Below are positions 25,907 to 33,314 of a stretch of DNA of 64,000 nucleotides, piece after piece. The notes beneath the pieces are model-generated. The model searched no databases. It saw nothing but the letters and a program-made list of their open reading frames with translations, and had not been told where the DNA came from. Position numbers and translations under genes: made by a program. The stretch comes from JAVVEG01 sp032251455 (GTDB taxonomy: Bacteria; Pseudomonadota; Gammaproteobacteria; Pseudomonadales; Pseudohongiellaceae): the NCBI GenBank assembly GCA_032251455.1, contig JAVVEG010000014.1, forward strand, positions 23,569-87,568. Reading direction: 5' to 3'. Positions within the stretch are counted from its first letter, which is position 1; every line of letters starts with the position of its first letter.

Positions 25907-26239
25907 TCAGGCTGCCCTGGCAAAGGCAGTGATGCTGCCGCCTTTCTTGAGGCGTTCCACATCCATGACCTAGCCTTGAATGGTATAGTCCTTGACGATC
26001 TGGTTGGCCCATTTGCGGAACTGCACAGCGCTCTCGTTTTCGATTTTGAAGCCAACGGCGATGATGGCGGGTAAGGTGACAGCGTAGAGGGTGGCCATCA
26101 TCTTCTGGGTGAGCCAGATGTTTTCGTCCTCATAGCGCATTTCCACGCTGGTTTCGCTGTCGCCGGTAGCGGCGACGAAGGTGAGGTATTCCGCCGCCGA
26201 GGAGCGGATGATAGAAACCGTCTTTGACGGCCCGGCCAA
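25907..26239 (-). pseudogene. RhuM family gene remnant
   Basis: The product begins like RhuM proteins (RYEDENIWLTQKMMATLYAV) and then jumps to LPAIIAVGFKIENESAVQFRKWANQIVKDYTIQG, so the central segment of the family (about 30-40 residues) is missing by an in-frame deletion. The frame then meets TAG (25970-25972), after which the normal family text continues (VMDVERLKKGG) before it ends early at 25907. At least three lesions mark it as dead. RhuM genes are commonly carried on genomic islands. Confidence 0.75.
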
Positions 26240-26289
26240 TAAAAACTATTGCTTATTGACAAGGTTAAGGCTCATAGGTGTTATATGCC

Positions 26290-26326
26290 TTGCCTGACAT
26301 AGAATATGCGCATAGACTATACGCAT
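26290..26326 (+). promoter_or_regulatory. Promoter and operator of ccdAB
   Basis: TTGCCT (26290-26295) and TAGACT (26313-26318) with a 17-base spacer form a plausible promoter. It is overlapped by an imperfect palindrome at 26306-26326 (10-bp arms around a central A with one mismatch). Autorepression by the CcdA-CcdB complex at such a site is known for the F-plasmid system. Confidence 0.55.
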
Positions 26327-26347
26327 TAAATATGTGGAGCAATCGAC

Positions 26348-26593
26348 ATGAATAATACATACAACTCCGAAGCCCCTAAAAAACCAACCAATGTCAGTAT
26401 TAACAGTGACCTGCTTGCCAAAGCCAGAGGCCTTAATATCAATCTGTCGGCAACGCTTGAGCGCGCCCTGGTTGAGCAACTGCGGATTGAACAGCGCGCT
26501 CAGTGGCTGCGCGAGAATGCCGATTCGATCCAAGCGTACAACCAATTTGTAGAAAGCAACGGCACTTTCAGCGATAGCGTGAGGAAGTTCTGA
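26348..26593 (+). CDS. ccdA: CcdA family antitoxin
   Basis: An 81-residue antitoxin with the ribbon-helix-helix N-terminus (KKPTNVSINSDLLAKARGLNINLSATLERALVEQL) and the C-terminal CcdB-binding tail typical of CcdA (LRENADSIQAYNQFVESNGTFSD). It binds and neutralises CcdB and represses its own promoter. GGAG lies before the ATG. Its stop overlaps the CcdB start by one base, so translation is coupled. Confidence 0.92.
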   Translation: MNNTYNSEAPKKPTNVSINSDLLAKARGLNINLSATLERALVEQLRIEQRAQWLRENADSIQAYNQFVESNGTFSDSVRKF

Positions 26594-26910
26594 TGGCGCA
26601 GTTTTGTGCATATAAAAACTCCAACCCCGCCACGCGCGCCCAGTATCCTTACTTGCTGGATATACAAAGTGATTTATTGAGTGGGCTGAGAACAACCATT
26701 GTCATCCCGCTCATGCCTTCTAAAGTTGTTGCATCAATAAGCCTATCGAGGCTCAACCCTGTTTTTGTTCTCGACGGTGAAAGCTTCACCGCAATGACGC
26801 AAGACACTGCAGGCGTGGATCGAAATCAACTCGGTGCCCAGGCGTATGATCTTTCCGCAAATCGCTCTGACGTCATCGCTGCAATCGATTTTGTGCTCTC
26901 TGGCATATAA
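26593..26910 (+). CDS. ccdB: CcdB family gyrase-poison toxin
   Basis: A 105-residue toxin that traps DNA gyrase on DNA. Family text includes YPYLLDIQSDLLSGLRTTIVIPL and the C-terminal helix ending SDVIAAIDFVLSGI. F-plasmid CcdB needs a C-terminal W-G-I; here the tail is S-G-I. Chromosomal Vibrio-type CcdB also lacks the tryptophan and is still toxic, so this alone does not mean loss of function. Unlike its HEPN and RhuM neighbours, both ccd genes are intact. Role may be island maintenance. Confidence 0.9.
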   Translation: MAQFCAYKNSNPATRAQYPYLLDIQSDLLSGLRTTIVIPLMPSKVVASISLSRLNPVFVLDGESFTAMTQDTAGVDRNQLGAQAYDLSANRSDVIAAIDFVLSGI

Positions 26911-27056
26911 GGCCTGCGGAAATCTATCAGGCTCTGGATGGGAATGTCACGGGCTATTGGCGGGAGAGACTTATGGGGGATTCCCTGGCAGGAAGACCCA
27001 TGAGCATGAAGACTTGACCAAATTATTCGGCTATTCTCTCCACAACAGAAAAGCAG

Positions 27057-27082
27057 TGGAGGTGTTCGATGGAGGTGTTCGA
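27057..27082 (+). repeat. 13-base tandem duplication at a start codon
   Basis: TGGAGGTGTTCGA occurs twice in direct succession (27057-27069 and 27070-27082). Each copy brings a GGAGG ribosome-binding site and is followed by ATG phase. The real start is at 27082; the first copy opens a 6-codon out-of-frame peptide that ends at TGA over the true start. Confidence 0.8.
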
Positions 27083-28413
27083 TGAATGATCCCGTCAGCA
27101 AGCGGTCAGGCGCTCAACCTGGCCTCTACCAGAGCTATCAGAAAGACCCGCAGGCTGCCGATCGGCTGCTCTGGGGGCGAGAGCCCGACCCGGTGAGCCG
27201 GCGGGGGTTTCTTCGCGGCAGTGGTCTGCTGGCTCTGACCACAGCCCTGGGGGCTTCCATTCCCTTTGCTCGCCATATGCCCGCTGGCTTGATTCCGGCC
27301 GCTTTTGCCGCCGAGAACGCCCCCCTGCAAATTCAGGGCAAGGACGGCTTGACGATACTCAATGACAGGCCGCTCAACGCCGAAACACCAGCGCACCTGC
27401 TGGACCCGGACGTGACTCCCGCCCAGCACCTGTTTGTGCGCGACAACGGCATACCGCCCTCCCGTGTGGACCCGGCGAACTGGGTACTGGAGATTGCCGG
27501 CGAATCCTGCGAGAACCCGCGACGTTTCAGCATTGCCGAACTGAAGCAGAATTTTGAACACGTCAGCCTGCAACTGCAGCTGGAATGTGGTGGCAATGGT
27601 CGTCATGAGTTCAACCCATCGGCCAGTGGCAATCAGTGGACGGTAGGGGCGGTCGGTTGTCCGCAGTTTACCGGGGTCAGGCTCAGGGATGTGCTGCAGT
27701 CCTGCGGCGTGCGTGACGATGCCGTGTATATTGGCTATTACGGCGCGGACACCCACCTCAGCGGCAATCCCGAACTGGACCCCATTTCCCGCGGTGTGCC
27801 CATCGCCAAGGCTCTGGAGGCGGAGTCGCTGATTGCCTGGGCCATGAACGGTGAAGACATGCCCTTGCAGAATGGTCACCCACTGCGCCTGGTCTGTGGT
27901 GGCTGGCCTGGTTCGGTGTCGGGCAAATGGCTGACCCGCATCGTGATTCGCAATCGCGTTCATGACGGTGAGAAAATGGCAGCACCGTCCTATACCGTAC
28001 CCCGCTATCCTGTGGCACCAGGCACTGAGGTGCCGGATGAGGACATGAAGATCATCGAGTCGATGCCGGTCAAGTCCCTGGTGACCTTTCCGCGTTCGGG
28101 TATCTCTCATCCGCTGGCTGAGCCCTTGCTGGTACGCGGCCATGCCTGGGCCGGTGATTTGCAGGTGCGCGAACTGTTTGTGTCCATTGATTTCGGCAGT
28201 ACCTGGCAGCAGGCGGAACTCAAGGCGCCGGTCAACCGCCTGGCCTGGCAGCGCTGGCAGACACAAGTGCGTTTCCCGCAGCCCGGCTATTACGAGGTCT
28301 GGGCGCGCGCCGTGGATGAAAACGGTCAATCCCAGCCCATGGTGGTGGCAGGGTGGAATCCGCGCGGCTATCTCAATAACGCCTGTCACCGGATCGCCGT
28401 GCAGGCAGTATGA
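27082..28413 (+). CDS. Sulfite-oxidase-family molybdopterin enzyme (SoxC/SorA-like), Tat-exported
   Basis: Predicted periplasmic molybdenum oxidoreductase of 443 residues. The twin-arginine signal is S-R40-R41-G-F-L-R-G after an unusually long N-terminal part. The molybdenum ligand is C169 in LECGGNGR; further family blocks are GYYGADTHLS, NGHPLRLVCGGWPG and GKWLTRIVI, followed by the C-terminal Ig-like dimer domain (VRGHAWAGDLQVRELFVSIDFG). A small c-type cytochrome gene begins 11 bases after the stop, the pattern of sulfite:cytochrome c oxidoreductases (SorAB) and of SoxCD. No other sox genes are nearby, so direct sulfite oxidation is the likeliest role. Confidence 0.9.
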   Translation: MNDPVSKRSGAQPGLYQSYQKDPQAADRLLWGREPDPVSRRGFLRGSGLLALTTALGASIPFARHMPAGLIPAAFAAENAPLQIQGKDGLTILNDRPLNAETPAHLLDPDVTPAQHLFVRDNGIPPSRVDPANWVLEIAGESCENPRRFSIAELKQNFEHVSLQLQLECGGNGRHEFNPSASGNQWTVGAVGCPQFTGVRLRDVLQSCGVRDDAVYIGYYGADTHLSGNPELDPISRGVPIAKALEAESLIAWAMNGEDMPLQNGHPLRLVCGGWPGSVSGKWLTRIVIRNRVHDGEKMAAPSYTVPRYPVAPGTEVPDEDMKIIESMPVKSLVTFPRSGISHPLAEPLLVRGHAWAGDLQVRELFVSIDFGSTWQQAELKAPVNRLAWQRWQTQVRFPQPGYYEVWARAVDENGQSQPMVVAGWNPRGYLNNACHRIAVQAV

Positions 28414-28424
28414 GGAGGAGCATT

Positions 28425-28832
28425 ATGATCGGAACACGACAAACTGCTCGTAACACCCCCCGTGCTGGTTTGGGTTTGGCTTTGGCGATAAGTCTGGTGC
28501 TTGTGAGTCCGGGCGCTCCGGTAAGCGCCCAGGAAATCGATGTCGACACCGGGCTGATCATCGGGACAGGCTGGCAGGCCGTGCAGGGCAACTGCCTGCG
28601 CTGCCATTCCAGCCAGATGATCGTGCAGAATTCAGGCACTCGGGCAGTCTGGCAGAGTCGCGTCCAGTTGATGCAGGAATCACACGGCATGCCTCCCCTG
28701 CCGGCAGAAGTCGAGAATACCATTCTGGACTACCTGCAGGCACACTACGGCCCCCGCTCGGCCTACCGCCGCCCGCCGCTGGCCGAGCATTTGCTGCCGG
28801 TGAACCCCTATGCGAAGGAGATAGGAAAGTGA
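28425..28832 (+). CDS. Monohaem c-type cytochrome, partner of the sulfite-oxidase-like enzyme
   Basis: A 135-residue exported protein. The ATG at 28425 is preferred because GAGGAGG lies just upstream; an ATG at 28410 overlaps the previous stop and has no such site. A signal peptide ends near SAQ. One haem site, C57-LR-C60-H61, is present, with a likely methionine axial ligand in ESHGMPPLP. It probably accepts electrons from the molybdoenzyme and passes them to the respiratory chain, as SorB does. The next gene overlaps its stop by 4 bases. Confidence 0.88.
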   Translation: MIGTRQTARNTPRAGLGLALAISLVLVSPGAPVSAQEIDVDTGLIIGTGWQAVQGNCLRCHSSQMIVQNSGTRAVWQSRVQLMQESHGMPPLPAEVENTILDYLQAHYGPRSAYRRPPLAEHLLPVNPYAKEIGK

Positions 28833-29737
28833 AAAGGCTAACAATAGCTCTGCTGCTCTCACTAAGTTCAATCGCCTCTTACGCGCAAGCCGAAACCTAT
28901 GACCTGACCCTGCAACCAGGCCATGTGTACAATATGGCCGCATTTCGCATGTGGACCCCTGAGGCCAGTAAATTCCGCGGAATTCTGATGCTGAACCCCG
29001 GATCAAACGGTGACGGCCGGGCTCAGGTTGAGGACACCTATTGGCAGGACTTTGCCAGCAAGTATGATTTTGCCTTGATGGCGACCTTTCTTACCGATCA
29101 TCAACATCCGAACATGATGATTGAAGACTATATCCAGGTCGGTAAAGGCAGCGGACAAGCCATTCTCGATGCCATTGATCAGTTTGCCAGGCAGAGCGGC
29201 CACGAGGAGCTTTCCTATGCCCCCTTTCTGCTGTGGGGCATGTCGGCAGGGGGCGAACTCAATCATGAAATTGCCAGCTGGATTCCTGAACGGGTCATTG
29301 CCTATGTGGTCAACAAGGGCGGTTATTATTATTCATCCGTGCCGCCGGAAGCCACCCGCCAGACACCGGGTATTTATTTTATTGGTCTCAATGATCTGCC
29401 TTCACGAAACGGCATGATCAAAGGCATGTATCTGACCAATCGCCGGGCCGGGGCGCTCTGGACACTGGCGGAGGAGAAAGGGGTTGCCCATGAAGTGGCT
29501 GGCAGTCGCGATCTTGCCGTGCTTTTTTATGAGGAAGTGATGAAAAAACGCCTGCCCGATAATGCCATGGGCTATAAGGCACTCAAACCGGTCAGTGAAG
29601 ACATGGGTACAGTGGGCAATATTTACACCCATAGCATTGAACCGCCTGCCAGGGGAACTCGCAAGGAAGATACAAGCTGGCTGGTCTCGGATGAATTTGC
29701 CAAAGCCTGGCAGGTGTTTGTCAGCAAGGGCCCCTGA
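28829..29737 (+). CDS. Exported alpha/beta hydrolase
   Basis: A 302-residue protein with a signal peptide (MKRLTIALLLSLSSIASYAQA). The nucleophile elbow is WGMSAGGELN. It resembles PHB-depolymerase/feruloyl-esterase-like hydrolases in size, but I cannot name the substrate. It starts with GTG overlapping the cytochrome stop (GTGA) behind AAGGAG, so it belongs to the same transcript as the molybdoenzyme. Why an esterase is coupled to it is unclear. Confidence 0.78.
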   Translation: MKRLTIALLLSLSSIASYAQAETYDLTLQPGHVYNMAAFRMWTPEASKFRGILMLNPGSNGDGRAQVEDTYWQDFASKYDFALMATFLTDHQHPNMMIEDYIQVGKGSGQAILDAIDQFARQSGHEELSYAPFLLWGMSAGGELNHEIASWIPERVIAYVVNKGGYYYSSVPPEATRQTPGIYFIGLNDLPSRNGMIKGMYLTNRRAGALWTLAEEKGVAHEVAGSRDLAVLFYEEVMKKRLPDNAMGYKALKPVSEDMGTVGNIYTHSIEPPARGTRKEDTSWLVSDEFAKAWQVFVSKGP

Positions 29738-29834
29738 CCCAGCCGTAAATCACGGTTTTCTGAACTTCAATGTCATCCGGTCGCTTTCACCTATGGCCAG
29801 ATACCGGTCCCTGTCCTGCTCACCCTTCCCAGAC

Positions 29835-30611
29835 TCAATGCGTCATGGCGTAAATCAGGTAATTGATGCCCAGTTGATAGGCCGCATTGGCGTAGCGTGT
29901 GGGGTAATAGGGATGGTAGGTGTGTTCCCAGCCATCCCCCATGTCGGAGTTCCAGTTGATCAGTACCATGACCCGGCCAGAGTCATCGAGAATAGCATGG
30001 TTGCTGGCCACGTCGATGCCCTGCTCGCCGCGGGAGTCGTTTCTGCTGAGCGCCGGAATCATCCTGGGGCCATCCAGATCGTAATAAGTGTGGAAGATCT
30101 CATGATCAGGGCTCAATTCGGTAATGGGTCGATCAGGGAAAACCTGCGAGAACGAGGCCGCAAACGCATCCCACTGGCGCGTGCCCCAAAAGTCGTCGAT
30201 AAGCAGGAAGCCGCCCCGCAGCAAATACTCGCGCAGATTATGAATTTCCGGTTGGCTAAGGCTGATCCCACCCAGTTGCCCCACTTCCAGCATATACAGG
30301 AAGGGATATTCGAAGATGCGCTCGTCATCGAAGCGCAGCACGATCGGGTCCTGCATCACGCGGACATTGGTCAGGCGCGAGACGCCCCGCAGAAAGTTTT
30401 TGTCCGCATCGGGAAAATCAATGGACCAGGGCGGTCCACCATCGCCGAAATAGCCGCGATAACTGTTGCGCACGCCATAGGTATCGTACTGAATCCGCAC
30501 GAAATTGAATTCGCCGCCCAGGTCATATTCGATACCGATATTGCTGTCCTGCGCCAGGGCAAATTCATTGCCAAGCAGCAGCCACATCGCAACCAACAGA
30601 ATTTTTCGCAT
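29835..30611 (-). CDS. Exported DUF4159 family protein
   Basis: About 258 residues. The ATG at 30611 gives a signal peptide (MRKILLVAMWLLLGNEFALAQ); the frame is open upstream but that stretch overlaps no domain. DUF4159 features are FNFVRIQYDTYG, FPFLYMLEVGQL-like text (YPFLYMLEVGQLGGISLS), LREYLLRGGFLLIDDFWG and the C-terminal HPYYPTRYANAAYQLGINYLIYAMTH. The domain has a class-I glutaminase-like look; in other genomes it is found with MoxR/vWA gene sets, absent here. It lies after the MMPL transporter on the same strand. Confidence 0.8.
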   Translation of the reverse strand: MRKILLVAMWLLLGNEFALAQDSNIGIEYDLGGEFNFVRIQYDTYGVRNSYRGYFGDGGPPWSIDFPDADKNFLRGVSRLTNVRVMQDPIVLRFDDERIFEYPFLYMLEVGQLGGISLSQPEIHNLREYLLRGGFLLIDDFWGTRQWDAFAASFSQVFPDRPITELSPDHEIFHTYYDLDGPRMIPALSRNDSRGEQGIDVASNHAILDDSGRVMVLINWNSDMGDGWEHTYHPYYPTRYANAAYQLGINYLIYAMTH

Positions 30612-30684
30612 ACGGGCAACCTGTACAAACCAGTGACTTATCCAGAGGCTTCCTGGCCATTTAACTCTATCCACCCCTGCCTGT

Positions 30685-33048
30685 TCAAGCTTGCTCTTTA
30701 CGGCCTTGTTCTTTACGAGCTTGTTCAATACGACCTTGTTCGTGACGATACCCTTGCAGCGGCAGGCTGGAGTGCTCCAGGCGCAGCAACAGTGCCGGAA
30801 AGAAACTCAAGTCCAGCACCAGGGCGACCACCACGATAGGCACCAGCAGGGTTGCCGCCTGTTGAAAATACAGGGTGCTGGCCGCAATCAGGACGCAGGT
30901 GCCCAGGGCCATGACAGCCGTGGTGATAATGAGTGCCGGTCCGGCCTTGTGCAAGGCCTGCTCTACCGCCTGTACAGGGCTCAGCCCATCCCGGCGACCG
31001 CGCTGAAAGATACTCAGCACATGCACCGTGTCATCCACCACCAGGCCTATGCTGATACTGAACAGCATCATCACGAAGGGGTCTATCGTCCCTACCAAAA
31101 GGCCCCAGGCGCCGAACACCAGCAAGGCCGGCAAGAGGTTGGGCAGCATGCTCAGCAGTCCGTAGTAGATACTGCGCATGCCGATGATCAGCGTCAGCGT
31201 GATCAGCAGCAGGCTGAAGCCGTAACCCTGCAACAGTTCGATGGTCACGGTATTGTCCATGCGGGCGAACAGCAGCGTATTGCTGCCATGCAACAGGGAG
31301 GCCGAGGCAAACTGCTGACGGAATTGCGCATCGATGCGATCGCTCAAGGCGATGATGTCATGATTGTTCTGGGTGTTGGTGGCGATGAACAGCCGCAGCA
31401 GGGAGAAGTCCTCATTGACCAGCGTATCGAGGGCAAAATCATCCGCCTGCGCGACCTGGTAATTGAACAGGGCCTCTTCAACCTCTGCCGCACTGTCTGG
31501 AATCAGATAGGCTTCGGCCCGATTCTCGTTGACCACCTGATTGACAGTTTTCACCACCTCCACCAGGCTGGCCACGCCGACCACTTCCTCCTGCTGTCTC
31601 AGCCAGTCGGAAAACTCATCCAGCTGGCGCAGGAATGCGGGCTCCATCACGCCATCGACACGCCCGGTATCCACCCCAAAACCGAGTTGAGGTCCGCGCT
31701 CCATATGCTGACTGACGGCATCGTAATAGTCATGCAGGGGAGAGTCGTCGCTGATAAAGGCGCCGCGGTCAAAATCTGTGGTATTGAGAAAACTCAGCCC
31801 CAGCGCGATGCCCCCCAACAGGCTGCAGCCGACAATCAGGCGCTGGCCCTGTCGGTTGATTAACCGTTGAAAGAATCCAGTAATCACAGAAATAATGGGT
31901 ACTGGTGGGCTTGAGGCTTGTGCACGCAAACGCGACGAGGGCAGTAGCAACACCATGCCTGGCAGCATTATCAGGGTCAGGGTATAAGCAAAGCCGACGC
32001 CAATGGCCACGACTGTTCCGAAAGAGCTGATGGCTGGCGACGAGGCCAGGTTCAAGCTCGCAAAACCGATCACCGTGGTGATTGTTGCCAGGGTAATGGG
32101 GCGCAGATTGAATTGCAGGCTTTGCTGCATTGCCGCCACAGGGCTTGCGCCTGCCTGCAGGCTCTGGCGGAACAGGGAGATGATATGCACGCTGTCAGCC
32201 ACGGCAACCGTTACTACCACCAGCGGTGCCATGACTGAAATGGTATTGAAGGTCTGCAGTGCCCAGCCCAGGCTGCCGACGGTCATGATGACGGTAACCA
32301 GCGCGACGATCAGAATTTCCAGGCCCAGCAGCAGTGAGCGGAAGGCATAACTGATGATGGCACTGCACAGCAGCAGGATCAGTGGCAACAACAGGGTCAG
32401 GTCACTGATCATGGCATCGCGGTTGGACTGCTCGTACAGGGCTTCGCTGCTGACAAAGATTTCCACGTCCGGATGCTGCGCCTGTAAGCGCTCACGCAAT
32501 GCAATGCTGGCCTCGGAGGTGGCACGGCTCTGCTCGGGCGTCAGGGCTGCCACGCGCAGGCGCACCGTGGTCAGGGCCAGGTCAGCCTGAGGCGACAGGT
32601 AGGTACCGGCAAGAAAGGGATTCGCCAGCACCCGCGCTTTGGCGTCCGCCAGCTCCTGCGCGCTGAAGTCTGTCTGTGCGGTCACGGTTCGATCAAACAG
32701 CCGATCGTCACCAAGCGGCGACTGCCAGGCGAGGATGGAGTTCATCGAGATGGCCAGGGGAATATTGCGGAACTCTCTTTGCAAATCTGCCAGTGCCAGC
32801 AAGGTCTCCCTTTCGAAGACATTTCCACTGCGGGGCAGCAAGGCAAAACTGATCTCCTGCTGGCCAGGAAACTCCGCCACCATGCGGTCGCGTTCCTGCA
32901 AATAGGGATCGCTTTGGGTGAGCAAAACCCCCAGCGAGGTGTCAAAGCCCGAACGTGGGATGCCGATGGCGAACACCAGGGTGGCGAGCGCACTGAGCAG
33001 CAATAGCGCATGGCGTTGACCGATAAGAAACCCTGTGATTGCAGTCAT
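30685..33048 (-). CDS. MMPL/RND-type transporter
   Basis: Inner-membrane protein of 787 residues with the two-fold RND plan: one N-terminal helix, a large periplasmic loop (about 30-220), five or six helices, a second loop and a final helix set. Blocks such as TISVMAPLVVVTVAVADSVHI and SISIGLVVDDTVHVLSIF are the paired TM4 motifs of the hydrophobe/amphiphile efflux-3 (MMPL) group, often involved in lipid or hopanoid movement. No membrane-fusion or outer-membrane partner is adjacent. The C-terminus ends in pentapeptide repeats (RHEQG-RIEQA-RKEQG-RKEQA) from a 15-base DNA repeat. Confidence 0.88.
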   Translation of the reverse strand: MTAITGFLIGQRHALLLLSALATLVFAIGIPRSGFDTSLGVLLTQSDPYLQERDRMVAEFPGQQEISFALLPRSGNVFERETLLALADLQREFRNIPLAISMNSILAWQSPLGDDRLFDRTVTAQTDFSAQELADAKARVLANPFLAGTYLSPQADLALTTVRLRVAALTPEQSRATSEASIALRERLQAQHPDVEIFVSSEALYEQSNRDAMISDLTLLLPLILLLCSAIISYAFRSLLLGLEILIVALVTVIMTVGSLGWALQTFNTISVMAPLVVVTVAVADSVHIISLFRQSLQAGASPVAAMQQSLQFNLRPITLATITTVIGFASLNLASSPAISSFGTVVAIGVGFAYTLTLIMLPGMVLLLPSSRLRAQASSPPVPIISVITGFFQRLINRQGQRLIVGCSLLGGIALGLSFLNTTDFDRGAFISDDSPLHDYYDAVSQHMERGPQLGFGVDTGRVDGVMEPAFLRQLDEFSDWLRQQEEVVGVASLVEVVKTVNQVVNENRAEAYLIPDSAAEVEEALFNYQVAQADDFALDTLVNEDFSLLRLFIATNTQNNHDIIALSDRIDAQFRQQFASASLLHGSNTLLFARMDNTVTIELLQGYGFSLLLITLTLIIGMRSIYYGLLSMLPNLLPALLVFGAWGLLVGTIDPFVMMLFSISIGLVVDDTVHVLSIFQRGRRDGLSPVQAVEQALHKAGPALIITTAVMALGTCVLIAASTLYFQQAATLLVPIVVVALVLDLSFFPALLLRLEHSSLPLQGYRHEQGRIEQARKEQGRKEQA
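30688..30747. repeat. 15-base minisatellite, four units, encoding the transporter's C-terminal tail
   Basis: Four degenerate 15-base units in tandem (ccttgttctttacga-type) just before the stop codon of the MMPL gene. They encode four charged R-x-E-Q-(A/G) pentapeptides. Copy number may vary between strains. Confidence 0.75.
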
Positions 33049-33084
33049 CCGGTCACCAGGTAATACATGGCTGGAGCATTCATC

Positions 33085-33312
33085 TCACCGTCTGTGAAAC
33101 CAGCGGGCGGGATTCAGCCAGCCGAACAGCAGGAAGACCAGCTTCAGTATCAGAAGTATCAGCAACAAGGCGACCAGCAGGGCAAACAGGCTGGTTTCAA
33201 AGGTCGTGTTGCCGTAGACAATCAGGATGTAGCCCGGTTCACCGGCCATGCTCACAGCCAGCAACAGACCGGCAAAGATGGCCAGCATCGTCAATACAAA
33301 AAGCTTTACCAT
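33085..33312 (-). CDS. hemY: Truncated HemY, N-terminal membrane domain only
   Basis: A 75-residue protein matching only the start of HemY (HemY_N): VKLFVLTMLAIFAGLLLAVSMAGEPGYILIVYGNTTFETSLFALLVALLLILLILKLVF, i.e. two membrane helices around a short periplasmic loop. Normal HemY has about 400 residues with a cytoplasmic TPR part, which is missing here; only 36 bases separate the stop from the MMPL gene. The gene follows hemX by 2 bases as in the usual hemCDXY operon. HemY's role in haem synthesis is still unclear. Either a truncation after rearrangement or a functional short form. Confidence 0.8.
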   Translation of the reverse strand: MVKLFVLTMLAIFAGLLLAVSMAGEPGYILIVYGNTTFETSLFALLVALLLILLILKLVFLLFGWLNPARWFHRR

Positions 33313-33314
33313 GA

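Noticed and set aside
25128..26239. Reassignment of TAG as a sense codon, suggested by two in-frame ambers
   Set aside because: TAG ends several intact genes here (mmsA, matB, the LpxH-like gene) at the expected family length, so the ambers are best read as mutations.
26593..26910. CcdB called inactive because its C-terminal Trp is missing
   Set aside because: Chromosomal Vibrio-type CcdB also lacks this residue and is still a gyrase poison, so the gene was kept as intact.
27106..28389. 427-codon open frame antisense to the sulfite-oxidase-like gene
   Set aside because: No homology and fully overlaps a gene with clear Tat and molybdenum-ligand motifs.
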